Positions 1 through 6,878 of a stretch of 27,985 nucleotides of DNA are shown here, piece after piece; the stretch's first letter is position 1, and the number at the start of each line of letters is the position of its first letter. The translations under genes and the position numbers were made by a program. A model generated the notes under the pieces. It saw only the letters and a list, made by a program, of their open reading frames with translations, did not search any database and was not told the origin of the DNA. The stretch is from IMG/VR virus record IMGVR_UViG_3300025133_000488, positions 1 to 27,985 of that record; one strand, given 5' to 3'. Source of the DNA: a virus.

Positions 1-172
1 TTGGCTTTTCGTCATCCCTATCCATCTCTGCTGGATTGATGACTACCCATCCCTGCTTCTCAAGTACCATCGCCTGCCGATCAAAGGCAGGATAGTTATA
101 ATCCTTGATGCCTCTCATCGGACCTGCGATGTATATGGTGGGTGGTCGAGTTTTTATGTTTTCATTATCCAT
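1..172 (-). CDS. DUF4406 protein, nucleoside deoxyribosyltransferase-like (3' end outside window)
   Basis: The 57 visible N-terminal residues contain IYIAGPMRG at about residues 13-21, then NYPAFD and a GWVVINPAEMDRD stretch. This is the start of the DUF4406 family, which has the Rossmann-like fold of nucleoside 2-deoxyribosyltransferases. A role in nucleotide salvage or base exchange is therefore plausible but is inferred only from the family; substrate residues further downstream are cut off. The ATG at 172 has no Shine-Dalgarno sequence. It sits 6 nt after a perfect -10 box, so the transcript probably starts at or next to the start codon. The family assignment is quite sure, the biochemical role is not. 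Confidence 0.85.
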   Translation of the reverse strand, partial: MDNENIKTRPPTIYIAGPMRGIKDYNYPAFDRQAMVLEKQGWVVINPAEMDRDDEKP

Positions 173-178
173 ACAAGA

Positions 179-207
179 ATTATATCCTATTATAGTTCCA
201 ATGTCAA
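179..207 (-). promoter_or_regulatory. Consensus sigma70-type promoter for the DUF4406 gene, probably leaderless
   Basis: On the minus strand TTGACA (207-202) and TATAAT (184-179) are separated by exactly 17 nt, a perfect match to the consensus in both boxes and spacing. The ATG begins 6 nt after the -10 box, so initiation would fall at or near the ATG. This indicates early transcription by unmodified host RNA polymerase. Confidence 0.8.
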
Positions 208-210
208 GAT

Positions 211-1107
211 TCATTTGGACACAATAAGAATTTCATGGGATTTTTTTGGTTCATTGCCAGATTCTATTTTATTCTTACCGATTCTTGTTTCACCAAGGGC
301 ATAAGAATAGTGCCACTCGGGATAATAGAAATCACACCAATCATAATAATCCCTTATAGATTCGCAATTATTATAAGAAAGAACAAAACCACCCTTATGC
401 TCTTTTAATAGATTTGCAAGCAATTCATGATCAAACCCAGAATGGTGGACATCAACGTTGGCGTTTGGATATATGCCTTTGAACATTTTATTATCATTGT
501 CCCTTTCCAAATAATAAGGAGGATCTAGGTACAGAAAATCTTTATTGTGATTTGGAATTACTTTCTCAAACGATCCCATCTCAACTGATAAATTTGGATT
601 ATGAAAATTACGAATCTTGTTTATCATATTGCGCCACTTATTTTTATCCTGATAAGTTTTACTAATCCATCCAAGATACATTGGACCATATGATAAATTA
701 TGATTGAAAAAATAATAAGAAGCAGCGGTCACAGCATCCAATTCAATAGAATCTCGTTTGTAGTAATCAGTTTTCCAATCTTTTAACATTTCCTGTGTGT
801 AGTCCCATTGCATTAGTATTTCTTTCACTTCTGCATATTTTTCTTTTGTTGGTTCAAGTTCAGACAAAGCATCTGCCAACTCATTTGGGGATTCTTTTAT
901 TACTTTCCAAAAGTTAACTAATGGGTAAAAAATATCATATCCAATAACCTCGACACCAACTTCACCGGACCATCTACATTCCATACTACCACCACCAACA
1001 AAGGGCGAAATGATCCTTTTCGTTTTTGGTATGTGGTTTATTATTTTTTTATACGCTTTGGTCTTTCCTCCAGCGTATCGCAGAGGGGTCTTATGGAACG
1101 AAGTCAT
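211..1107 (-). CDS. dam: DNA adenine-N6 methyltransferase, D12 (Dam-like) class
   Basis: This 298-residue protein transfers a methyl group from S-adenosylmethionine to adenine N6 in DNA. It has the D12-class order: PLRYAGGK at residues 8-15, the SAM-binding FVGGGS at 36-41, a GYD acidic motif soon after, and the catalytic DPPY at 195-198. The length fits Dam and T4 Dam (about 260-280). The ATG overlaps the stop of the upstream GIY-YIG-like gene by 4 nt (ATGA), so the two are translationally coupled. The target sequence cannot be read from the protein; GATC is only the default guess for this class. It may protect phage DNA from host nucleases or be the M part of a restriction-modification pair. 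Confidence 0.92.
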   Translation of the reverse strand: MTSFHKTPLRYAGGKTKAYKKIINHIPKTKRIISPFVGGGSMECRWSGEVGVEVIGYDIFYPLVNFWKVIKESPNELADALSELEPTKEKYAEVKEILMQWDYTQEMLKDWKTDYYKRDSIELDAVTAASYYFFNHNLSYGPMYLGWISKTYQDKNKWRNMINKIRNFHNPNLSVEMGSFEKVIPNHNKDFLYLDPPYYLERDNDNKMFKGIYPNANVDVHHSGFDHELLANLLKEHKGGFVLSYNNCESIRDYYDWCDFYYPEWHYSYALGETRIGKNKIESGNEPKKSHEILIVSK

Positions 1108-1640
1108 TTATTTACATTCTCCAGCAATTTCACATGAGCATTTTGAATTTCGTCTGGCCATTTTCTATTACTTTCTTGATAATTCCATTCTGGATATTTA
1201 TTCATCACTTCATGATAATCACTTAAACACTTATGTTCCATTTCTTTGAATGGAGAAACGCTCACTCGTTCTTCTGACATTAGTCCTTTAACTTCAGCAA
1301 TAATATTTTCAGATATTATCATATAAACCTCAACAGACTTATTTAATTTTATGTTTTCAACAATATGACAATTTACACCAAAGGATCTAATGGATGGTCT
1401 TCCCGTATTACCCCCAAGATAAAATTGGAGAGTGGTTTTGATCCCACCCTTTGATTGGGATCCTCCAATCTTATAAATTTCTCCATCTATTGTCATTAGA
1501 TATACTCTTCCGGCATTATTTTTTAAAACCTGAGAGTCGAGATTGGGGTCGTATTTCATTCTTAGATTCGATTTTGTTTTCTTATCATTAAGAATAATTT
1601 CACCAATATACACAGCATTTATAACCCTGTCTATATTCAT
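1104..1640 (-). CDS. GIY-YIG-like putative restriction or homing nuclease next to the methylase
   Basis: The 178-residue protein has GRVYLM at about residues 44-49 followed by EIYKIGGS at 54-61, the spacing of the two conserved strands of GIY-YIG nucleases, then R81 in a GRPSIRSF segment and a C-terminal CLSDYHEVMNKYPEWNYQE block. In GIY-YIG enzymes the two tyrosines, an arginine and a later glutamate form the active site; the last two cannot be assigned with certainty here. The chosen ATG at 1640 overlaps the upstream stop by 4 nt; an in-frame ATG at 1658 is the alternative. Its stop overlaps the methylase start, an arrangement suggesting a coupled R-M pair. A free-standing homing nuclease is also possible. 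Confidence 0.55.
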   Translation of the reverse strand: MNIDRVINAVYIGEIILNDKKTKSNLRMKYDPNLDSQVLKNNAGRVYLMTIDGEIYKIGGSQSKGGIKTTLQFYLGGNTGRPSIRSFGVNCHIVENIKLNKSVEVYMIISENIIAEVKGLMSEERVSVSPFKEMEHKCLSDYHEVMNKYPEWNYQESNRKWPDEIQNAHVKLLENVNK

Positions 1641-2260
1641 TTGTCGATGTCTTGCCAATTCTTATCAGCAGCACGATGCATCGCCCAGACTCCCATACCA
1701 TTACCTGGATCAGAGACTTCATTCCCGACTTCCTCAAAGATGAACGGACGACCATTCACCATCGAAGTATAGATGGGAGAGGTGTGACCAAGACGACCGC
1801 GCTCAAACTCATCTTTCTTTCCATATCCAGGCCATGCATTATCACATTTGTTCGTACCAATCAGATATCCCTTTGCAGGATTATTCTTGATGTTTACATC
1901 CATTGCGCCCTTCTGGACGAACAAGATAGAATCCTGCTCAAACTCTTTGCCAAGTTTCCGTAGTTCCTTCTCCAGACTACCAGAGTCCTTCAAGTCTACC
2001 ACAAAGTAAGACTCTTCCTTACCGACACTGCCACCTTCAGGATAGGTTCCCTTTAATTTAGTAACACCATATCCCTTGCTCTTGAGTTTCGCAAGAAGAG
2101 ACTTGTTGCGTTGTGCATTTTCTTTCTTGGTGTATGGTTCGCCATTACCACAATCAGGTGCCTTACGGAACGCTGTCAATGCGCCACAATCGTGTTCGTG
2201 ATTATGCTTCCATAGACGAGAGAGTGATGACTCGTTGATGAATTGTTTATAGTCTTTCAT
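1637..2260 (-). CDS. DUF3293-like protein with T4-type capsid-targeting leader
   Basis: The 207-residue protein starts [10 protein letters not shown], sharing six of ten positions (M1, K2, Y4, F7, I8, E10) with the T4 internal-protein leader MKTYQEFIAE that is removed by the prohead protease after (I/L)xE. The body has the DUF3293-type pattern: LTAFR near residue 30, ENAQRN, a GTYPEGG turn, EESYFVVDL and a later [14 protein letters not shown]3293 has no established activity. If the leader works as in T4, the mature protein of about 197 residues is packaged with DNA and injected. It overlaps guaC upstream and the GIY-YIG gene downstream by 4 nt each. The family call is from pattern memory and is moderate. 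Confidence 0.55.
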   Translation of the reverse strand: MKDYKQFINESSLSRLWKHNHEHDCGALTAFRKAPDCGNGEPYTKKENAQRNKSLLAKLKSKGYGVTKLKGTYPEGGSVGKEESYFVVDLKDSGSLEKELRKLGKEFEQDSILFVQKGAMDVNIKNNPAKGYLIGTNKCDNAWPGYGKKDEFERGRLGHTSPIYTSMVNGRPFIFEEVGNEVSDPGNGMGVWAMHRAADKNWQDIDK

Positions 2261-3291
2261 TTGGTGTCTCCGAATATAGTATTTAGTTGTCTGCTAACTC
2301 TAACAAACGTAGTACACTTTGGTAGTTGTTTGAGATTCTTTGCGCCAGTGTAAGTACATGCACTTCGGACTCCGCCGAGAATCTGCTGAATGGTGTTCTT
2401 GATGGAACCACGATACTCTACTTGCACCGTCTTCCCCTCAGACGCTCTGTACGTTGCTACACCGCCATTATGCTTCTCCATAGCAGTATCACTGGACATT
2501 CCATAGAAAGTTTTATAGAGCGTCCCATCTTCCCCTGCAACCATATCACCAGCAGACTCGTCATGTCCTGCGAGCATTCCACCGAGCATCACAAAATCTG
2601 CTCCCGCTCCGAATGCCTTTGCAACATCACCCGCTGACTGGCACCCACCATCCGCCATGATGTGTCCGCCGATCCCGTGTGCTGCGTCTGCGCACTCCAT
2701 CACTGCGGACAATTGAGGATATCCCACACCTGTAATCTTCCTTGTTGTGCATACACTCCCCGGTCCTATTCCCACTTTTACTATGTCTGCTCCAGCGAGG
2801 ATCAACGCTTCTGTCATTTCTGATGTTACCACATTTCCCGCGATTATGATTTTGTCTTTCCATTGTTTACGAACCCTCCTTACGAATTCTACAAACTTTT
2901 CTGAGTAACCATTTGCAACATCTAAACAAAAGAAATGATGCGGTGACATATAAGTTGAAGTTTCCCCGCGAAGAATGTCTTGATCTTTCTTTGACATTCC
3001 AAATGAAAGTGCCATTGTTTTTCTTTCATTTATAGACACGTTGTCGGGAATAAAATCAATATGTTTGCTCAAGCAGGTGAGCATGTTATATTGTGCAAAC
3101 TCTTTGCCAATTTCTATAGTTCCGGTGGTGTCCATGTTTGCAGCAACGATGGGAATCCCTGTCCACGTTTTACCATTCTTGAATGTGAATGTTCGGTGCA
3201 AATCAACTTCTTTGCGGGACTCAAGTGTAGAACGCTTTGGACGAATTAGTACGTCCGAGTAATCAAGTTTGATATCGTCTTCAATTCTCAT
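2257..3291 (-). CDS. guaC: GMP reductase
   Basis: The enzyme reduces GMP to IMP with NADPH, linking guanine to adenine nucleotide pools. The 344-residue sequence closely follows E. coli GuaC throughout: [20 protein letters not shown] at the start, [32 protein letters not shown] with the catalytic cysteine at C181, then [12 protein letters not shown] and FYGMSS. The start at 3291 is chosen because homology begins there and an AGGGGA ribosome site precedes it; the reading frame is open upstream but encodes the overlapping 46-residue membrane protein in another frame. It is full length and apparently intact. In a phage it would shift host GMP, for example from RNA breakdown, towards dATP precursors. 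Confidence 0.95.
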   Translation of the reverse strand: MRIEDDIKLDYSDVLIRPKRSTLESRKEVDLHRTFTFKNGKTWTGIPIVAANMDTTGTIEIGKEFAQYNMLTCLSKHIDFIPDNVSINERKTMALSFGMSKKDQDILRGETSTYMSPHHFFCLDVANGYSEKFVEFVRRVRKQWKDKIIIAGNVVTSEMTEALILAGADIVKVGIGPGSVCTTRKITGVGYPQLSAVMECADAAHGIGGHIMADGGCQSAGDVAKAFGAGADFVMLGGMLAGHDESAGDMVAGEDGTLYKTFYGMSSDTAMEKHNGGVATYRASEGKTVQVEYRGSIKNTIQQILGGVRSACTYTGAKNLKQLPKCTTFVRVSRQLNTIFGDTK

Positions 3292-3428
3292 GGGAATTCC
3301 CCTGTCACAATAAATATAATTGCAATTACAATAGCAGAAAATAACAAAGTCAAAGAAAAGTACCACTCACGTTTTTCTTTTCTTTTTCGTTTTATATCAC
3401 GATTTTGTTGAAATTCACTTTTAGACAC
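3288..3428 (-). CDS. Small membrane protein, 46 residues
   Basis: A GTG start at 3428 follows GGAG with 8 nt spacing, and the stop overlaps the guaC start codon (ATGA), so this is a real coupled gene although it is short. The N-terminal half is highly basic ([14 protein letters not shown]) and is followed by a single hydrophobic helix of about 20 residues rich in Leu, Ile and Val, then a short TGEFP tail. The positive-inside rule predicts a cytoplasmic basic N-terminus. I recognise no family. It lies between tRNA-Ile and guaC. Confidence 0.7.
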   Translation of the reverse strand: MSKSEFQQNRDIKRKRKEKREWYFSLTLLFSAIVIAIIFIVTGEFP

Positions 3429-3444
3429 TTTTCAATCTCCGAAG

Positions 3445-3519
3445 TAGGCTGGGTGAGATTCGAACTCACGAAAAAACATTGTTATAAGCAATGCTGCTGA
3501 TGCCATCCGCTTCCAGCCC
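3445..3519 (-). tRNA. tRNA-Ile(UAU), unusual D arm
   Basis: Minus-strand reading gives an acceptor GGGCTGG/CCAGCCT (one G-U pair), a perfect T arm GTGAG-TTCGAAT-CTCAC, and an anticodon stem CATTG/CAATG around loop CTTATAA, so the anticodon is UAU for the AUA codon. The length between acceptor and anticodon stems is a normal 19 nt and GG is present in the D loop, but the D stem pairs poorly and position 8 is A rather than U. CCA is not encoded. AUA is common in the AT-rich genes here, which fits a role in codon supplementation. Confidence 0.75.
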
Positions 3520-3524
3520 ATGTG

Positions 3525-3779
3525 TTAATTCAAAGAAACTCTCGTTTTCTTATTACTCACATGGTCGTTTTCGTTTTTGTCAAGGTAATTGGACTTTTGT
3601 CGATCTTCATCGTGACCCAATCTATAATTTAATTGTTCAATGTTATATTTCTCATTCAAGAAATTCAATTCTTTCCGATGCGAACTCAAGAACTCTTGAA
3701 TGAGAAGTTTGCTCATATTAATCGCTTTCTCTTCACCAGTTCCTAGTGGAATATCAATGTGTAATCTATACTGACTCAA
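3525..3779 (-). CDS. Conserved small phage protein, 84 residues
   Basis: The protein begins YRLHIDIPLG, contains a helix-forming central part, and has YRLGHDEDRQKSNY followed by HVSNKK near the C-terminus. I recall similar YRLGxDxDRQxxNY...GHVxxKK proteins in other large phages, all of unknown function. The ATG overlaps the stop of the gene upstream by 4 nt (3776-3779), and the stop lies 5 nt from tRNA-Ile, so it belongs to the minus-strand cluster from 5780 to 3525. No catalytic motif or membrane segment is visible. Confidence 0.75.
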   Translation of the reverse strand: MSQYRLHIDIPLGTGEEKAINMSKLLIQEFLSSHRKELNFLNEKYNIEQLNYRLGHDEDRQKSNYLDKNENDHVSNKKTRVSLN

Positions 3780-3979
3780 TTGTCCGTCTCCATGTCCTGA
3801 TCTTCTGCACCTTCAAATTCAATATTAATATCTGGTTGAAAATCAGACGCAAATTGATTTGCTCTCTTCCATATATCTTCATCCACTTCCCGCACATAAT
3901 GTAATGCCGTATAAAGAAACTTAACGCTATCTAATAGGTTGTCCAACACAAAATTATGGTCTTCGTTTGAATTCATCAT
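3776..3979 (-). CDS. Hypothetical acidic protein, about 67 residues
   Basis: AGGAG precedes two consecutive ATG codons at 3979 and 3976; I chose the first, although either fits. The open frame continues further upstream, but that part overlaps the preceding gene and lacks a ribosome site. The protein is mainly helical in appearance with an acidic C-terminus (FEGAEDQDMETD). It overlaps the previous gene by 26 nt and the next by 4 nt. No family is recognised. Confidence 0.65.
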   Translation of the reverse strand: MMNSNEDHNFVLDNLLDSVKFLYTALHYVREVDEDIWKRANQFASDFQPDINIEFEGAEDQDMETDN

Positions 3980-4154
3980 CACTCTCCTGTTCATAGTAGA
4001 TGTCCACTTGTTTCCTCAATGATAGCATAATTCTAGACAAATCCCTATGAGAAAGTTGATCAAGTAGATATTTTTCATATGCTAAAATCAAAATATCAAT
4101 TTCATCCACAAGTTCTTTTGTGAATTCTTTTAATTTATCGTTTGAATTAGTAAT
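3954..4154 (-). CDS. Hypothetical helical protein with a probable ATT start, 66 residues
   Basis: The coding part (KLKEFTKELVDEIDILILAY and onwards to DDEFKRRP) is a charged, amphipathic helical protein. The open frame extends upstream to 4280, but that stretch lies inside the preceding gene in another frame and looks like its shadow. AAGGAG, located over the end of the preceding gene, stands 10 nt before an in-frame ATT at 4154, with no ATG, GTG or TTG in the right place. ATT is therefore the best start; a GTG about 20 codons later would remove conserved-looking sequence and has no ribosome site. Function unknown. Confidence 0.5.
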   Translation of the reverse strand: MTNSNDKLKEFTKELVDEIDILILAYEKYLLDQLSHRDLSRIMLSLRKQVDIYYEQESDDEFKRRP

Positions 4155-4749
4155 TTTTAGGAGACTCCTTAGTGTATTCCTTCTTAGATTTCTGTTCAAT
4201 GGTTTCTGTAGAAACTTTAATAAATCTTGCATAAGGAATAACCATAAGGTCTTCCAATAAAGGCATATTTTCCATATCAATACTATAAACTTCAGAGCGC
4301 AATCCTTCCCTCAATTTATAAGTCTTAAAACAGGGTTTGAGATATTGACCCATCTCTTTCCATGCCATTTTAAGAATCGCTCTTTTGAGAGTAGGAGATG
4401 GACCGGTTGCTTTACTTTGTTCTGATTTAAATCTAGCATTTGTTTCCGACATCATCCCAAACATTCTTTTCATTAAATACATTCGTTTTCTTGGAGTTAA
4501 ATAATGAAAATTATGACCGGTCAAAACGCCAGTGACAGGATTGAAGTCTTGAAACATCACCAAAGGATATTCGTCATATGATGGAACAACTTGTGCATCA
4601 TAGTTGAATGTCATAAAAGTACTAAATAATCGCCATGGGTCTGCTTGCGTGAAGTCACGCATAATTCGACCACCATTACGAACAATCTGATCCTTAACCT
4701 GATTAAAATTGGTAGTGGTTGGATCTAGAATATTCAGTTTTGGTGCCAT
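4147..4749 (-). CDS. Conserved T4-like phage protein, 200 residues, function unknown
   Basis: Start MAPKLNILDPT at 4749 is preceded by AGGAAA with about 8 nt spacing; the longer open frame runs into the upstream gene and is rejected. The middle has FNYDAQVVPSYDEYPLVMF, then GHNFHYLTPRKRMYLMKRM. This resembles a family I remember from T4-like marine phages with YDxFPLV and GLNxHYLPPKxR, some members of which have been annotated as DNA end protector-like or structural proteins. I cannot confirm that role. The protein ends in a charged tail rich in Lys and Glu. It overlaps the next gene by 8 nt. Confidence 0.65.
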   Translation of the reverse strand: MAPKLNILDPTTTNFNQVKDQIVRNGGRIMRDFTQADPWRLFSTFMTFNYDAQVVPSYDEYPLVMFQDFNPVTGVLTGHNFHYLTPRKRMYLMKRMFGMMSETNARFKSEQSKATGPSPTLKRAILKMAWKEMGQYLKPCFKTYKLREGLRSEVYSIDMENMPLLEDLMVIPYARFIKVSTETIEQKSKKEYTKESPKNY

Positions 4750-4759
4750 GAAGCGTTTC

Positions 4760-5401
4760 CTATCTATTTGCCCCCACCGGACCATCAGTAGGTGGTTGTT
4801 GATGATTTTTTCCACAACTTGCGCATGGTTTAGCAAATGGTCTTAAATCTGCATTTGAATCGTGATTCATTGCATATCCATTATTGGGATTAATTTTTTC
4901 AGAAACCAGACGTTCGCCTTGTTTATTTTCAATCAAACTTCGTCTATGAATTTCTGTTAGTCCGTTTTCTTGTTCTAATCGGAATTTTGCAGTAGGAACA
5001 TGCTCCAACCAGTAATCTTCAATTTTCTTCTGTTCGTCGCCGTTAACAATGAAGTAACGAGCAATATAAGTCTTTCTTGCCATAATATAGTCTTCATGAA
5101 GTTTCATTTTAGCAGGGCAGTTTTTATGAGTTTCTGATGCTTTACCCAATTCCGCAGGACCGCATGTAACAACAACTGTAACAGCAAAACCAGGTTTAGG
5201 TGGATACGTTCCCTTCTTTTGATTTTCTTCAACATGACCCTTCATTTGCAAACGTGCCAAATGTTCTTTTTGCTCATCCGGAAGACCACGAAATTGTTCC
5301 ATTGGAATTTTCACTTCTCGTCCTTGTTCATCCATAAAAACAAAAGGTGGCTCTACTTGTGGTCGTTTCACTTCTCTCGGTTTAAAATTCATTTTACTCA
5401 T
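4760..5401 (-). CDS. Hypothetical phage protein with Cys motifs, 213 residues
   Basis: The start MSKMNFKPREVKRP is set by GGAGAT 8 nt upstream; the longer open frame is not supported. There is a short beta-type segment FVFMDEQGREVKIP, a hydrophobic strand AVTVVVTCGPAE, a cysteine in HKNCPAK, and a C-terminal CASCGKNH. The cysteines and histidines could bind zinc, but their spacing does not match a family I can name. It lies 10 nt upstream of the next gene. A near-late box (TATAAATG) and an AT-rich leader lie just before it at about 5402-5445. Confidence 0.65.
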   Translation of the reverse strand: MSKMNFKPREVKRPQVEPPFVFMDEQGREVKIPMEQFRGLPDEQKEHLARLQMKGHVEENQKKGTYPPKPGFAVTVVVTCGPAELGKASETHKNCPAKMKLHEDYIMARKTYIARYFIVNGDEQKKIEDYWLEHVPTAKFRLEQENGLTEIHRRSLIENKQGERLVSEKINPNNGYAMNHDSNADLRPFAKPCASCGKNHQQPPTDGPVGANR

Positions 5402-5445
5402 AGTAATATCTCCTTCATTATATAATGAGTTTACACATTTATATA

Positions 5446-5607
5446 TCAGTCCCAATCGCCTTTTCTGAGACTCGACTTAGTTTTATACCTATCTTTTTCC
5501 TTTTTCGGGGAATCACTCCACGTTTTCGCTCTAGGATGCTCATACCCATCCTCTCCGATCCTTCGCACCCACCGCTGCCCTCTACGCGATTTTCTAGCGT
5601 TTTTCAT
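5446..5607 (-). CDS. Small basic protein, 53 residues
   Basis: The ATG at 5607 overlaps the stop of the membrane protein upstream (ATGA), which supports translation. The protein is very rich in Lys and Arg (KNARKSRRGQRWVRRIGEDG at the start, later KKEKDRYKTK) and contains three tryptophans. Nucleic-acid binding is a reasonable guess, but no family is recognised. Its stop is 44 nt from the next gene. Confidence 0.6.
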   Translation of the reverse strand: MKNARKSRRGQRWVRRIGEDGYEHPRAKTWSDSPKKEKDRYKTKSSLRKGDWD

Positions 5608-5780
5608 CCAAACAACCCCCCAGCAAGATGGATTCCCAGACCAATCAAAAACCCAAACATAATCAAACCTGCCGCAACACCAAAAAATTTACCAATACGA
5701 AACATACTTTCGTTTCCAGTCGTTTCGTTAGCATCCGCACTTAAATCTAATGTTTTGAATTTATACTTTACGTTTTTCAT
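5604..5780 (-). CDS. Small membrane protein, 58 residues
   Basis: The N-terminal half is polar (MKNVKYKFKTLDLSADANE), followed by one long hydrophobic segment with repeated glycines (GVAAGLIMFGFLIGLGIHL) and a short AGGLFG end. One transmembrane helix is predicted. The start lies 7 nt after a TATAAATA late box with no convincing ribosome site, so the message may be leaderless when made from that box. It is coupled to the basic 53-residue gene downstream. A holin-like role would be speculation. Confidence 0.65.
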   Translation of the reverse strand: MKNVKYKFKTLDLSADANETTGNESMFRIGKFFGVAAGLIMFGFLIGLGIHLAGGLFG

Positions 5781-5787
5781 AATACCC

Positions 5788-5795
5788 TATTTATA
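5788..5795 (-). promoter_or_regulatory. T4-type late promoter box TATAAATA
   Basis: An exact TATAAATA on the minus strand lies in the 20 nt between tRNA-Glu and the 58-residue membrane gene. In T4 this 8-mer alone defines late promoters read by the gp55/gp33/gp45-modified polymerase. The ATG follows 7 nt downstream, close to where transcription should start. Confidence 0.6.
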
Positions 5796-5800
5796 AAAAA

Positions 5801-5872
5801 TGACCCCAAGGAGAATCGAACTCCTGTTCCCAGGATGAAAACCTGATGTCCTAGCCGCTAGACGATGGGGCC
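5801..5872 (-). tRNA. tRNA-Glu(UUC)
   Basis: Minus strand: acceptor GGCCCCA/TGGGGTC with discriminator A, T arm GGAG-TTCGATT-CTCC inside, and anticodon arm CAGG-TTTTCAT-CCTG giving anticodon UUC. The conserved GG and TAG features of the D arm are present. CCA is not encoded. It is 6 nt from the basic 44-residue gene. Confidence 0.92.
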
Positions 5873-5878
5873 AAATTA

Positions 5879-6013
5879 TTATCGCACTCGTTTCCCATTG
5901 CCTCTTCGTGATGTGCGTGGGGGTGCATTGCCTTTTCTTTTCTTAGAGTGTCGCGGTGAACCAATTTTAATCCTGTTAGACACTGTAGAATCGTATGATG
6001 AGTTTTTTGCCAT
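5879..6013 (-). CDS. Small basic protein, 44 residues
   Basis: The ATG at 6013 is preceded by AGGAGAT and by a good promoter at 6040-6067. The sequence starts MAKNSSYDSTVSNRIK and the remainder is rich in Arg, Lys, Pro and Gly (SPRHSKKRKGN and later TSRRGNGKRVR). A nucleic-acid-binding peptide is likely from charge alone; no family is recognised. It is cotranscribed with tRNA-Glu. Confidence 0.65.
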   Translation of the reverse strand: MAKNSSYDSTVSNRIKIGSPRHSKKRKGNAPPRTSRRGNGKRVR

Positions 6014-6039
6014 TTGTTATCTCCTGTTGTTAATAATAA

Positions 6040-6067
6040 ATTATAATACAGATATACACAAAGTCAA
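6040..6067 (-). promoter_or_regulatory. Sigma70-type promoter for the 44-residue gene and tRNA-Glu
   Basis: Minus strand TTGACT (6067-6062) and TATAAT (6045-6040) with a 16-nt spacer. The -35 box overlaps the last codons of the lysozyme gene. The ATG of the downstream gene is about 27 nt from the -10 box with AGGAGAT in between, a normal leader. Confidence 0.7.
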
Positions 6068-6522
6068 TGAAAAAACCCACCTTTCGAGACTGCACATTCC
6101 GATCCGATCTTCATGACACGTTTCACTTTAAGCCAATATTTGATCGTGTTTTCTTTTCGAAACCCGTTTGGACCTCCATTCCAAATTCTTGCACGATTCT
6201 CGTCTGTGACGGAGCCTCCGACCCTCTCAGGGGTAGCATAGCGTTCCATGTACTTACGAAAAACAATAACAGCATAGTCCAAGTCCACACAATCCATCCA
6301 CTCACCTTCAACACCACTATCCACCCATGCAGCATGAGAGATTTGCAGTGGACCGAGTGATGTGTGATTGTCACCCCAAATCTCACCGACTCTGCTGTTC
6401 GTCTCCACTTCCCATATTGCACTTTCCAGCGGTGTCAATTCCACAGAGAAGTTGTTGCTCAAACATATTGAATAAACCACCATCGATGTCATCAGTGCAA
6501 TTATCTTCGTCAATGTGTGCAT
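6064..6522 (-). CDS. Secreted lysozyme-like (SLT/i-type-like) muramidase
   Basis: The 152-residue protein has an export signal (MHTLTKIIALMTSMVVYSIC; hydrophobic core about residues 6-19) and a lysozyme-like core: SAIWEVETNS with probable catalytic Glu near 38-40, GDNHTSLGPLQISHAAWVD at about 50-68, then WMDCVDLDYA and a C-terminal WNGGPNGF...TIKYW pattern seen in phage transglycosylase-like lysozymes. It should cleave peptidoglycan at lysis; the signal suggests Sec-dependent export, as in SAR or secreted endolysins. The start at 6522 has a weak AGGA site. The first 140 nt overlap the 3' end of the preceding gene in another frame, which is unusual; a later GTG start would lose the signal peptide. 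Confidence 0.75.
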   Translation of the reverse strand: MHTLTKIIALMTSMVVYSICLSNNFSVELTPLESAIWEVETNSRVGEIWGDNHTSLGPLQISHAAWVDSGVEGEWMDCVDLDYAVIVFRKYMERYATPERVGGSVTDENRARIWNGGPNGFRKENTIKYWLKVKRVMKIGSECAVSKGGFFH

Positions 6523-6766
6523 TAGTTCGTAATCCTGTGAGTCGGTCAATTGTGATAATATCTGTGATTGGAATGTGCATCCACACTTCATCACGGACGT
6601 TCCATAAATGTATAACTTTTTCTGTAGAATTATTCTCATCATCTACATTTGGCAAGTGATTTTTTGACAACGTGGCAGCGATATTGTGTTCTACTGAATA
6701 TGAGTCAGTATAAATCACTTCGCATATGCCTGCTGTGAGTTCGTTCATTACTTCGTTTTGGTCCAT
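6383..6766 (-). CDS. Hypothetical acidic protein, 127 residues
   Basis: The start MDQNEVMNELT at 6766 follows AGGAA with 7 nt spacing; the longer open frame runs through tRNA-Asp and is rejected. The protein has a mixed alpha/beta look, with VIHLWNVRDEVWMHIPITDI in the centre and an acidic loop (DEDNCTDDIDGG) towards the end. No family is recognised. Its last 46 codons overlap the signal-peptide region of the lysozyme gene in another frame. The downstream partner suggests involvement in the late or lysis programme, but this is only context. Confidence 0.6.
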   Translation of the reverse strand: MDQNEVMNELTAGICEVIYTDSYSVEHNIAATLSKNHLPNVDDENNSTEKVIHLWNVRDEVWMHIPITDIITIDRLTGLRTNAHIDEDNCTDDIDGGLFNMFEQQLLCGIDTAGKCNMGSGDEQQSR

Positions 6767-6797
6767 TAAGGTTCCTTTGTTTGGGGGGTTTTTTAAA

Positions 6798-6871
6798 CGG
6801 CGCAGACGAGACTTGAACTCGCAACCCCCGGCGTGACAAGCCGGTACTCTAACCAATTGAGCCACTGCACC
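6798..6871 (-). tRNA. tRNA-Asp(GUC)
   Basis: Minus strand: acceptor GGTGCAG/CTGCGCC with discriminator G, anticodon stem CCGGC/GCCGG around TTGTCAC giving GUC, and T arm with TTCAAGT loop. All arms fold canonically; CCA is not encoded. It is separated by 7 nt from tRNA-Asn and is probably processed from the same transcript. Confidence 0.93.
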
Positions 6872-6878
6872 TATGAAA

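Noticed and set aside
5425-5796. Plus-strand open frame of 123 codons
   Set aside because: It runs antisense to two coupled minus-strand genes (5446-5607 and 5604-5780), has no ribosome site, and its product has an unnatural Pro/Ser/Arg-rich composition.
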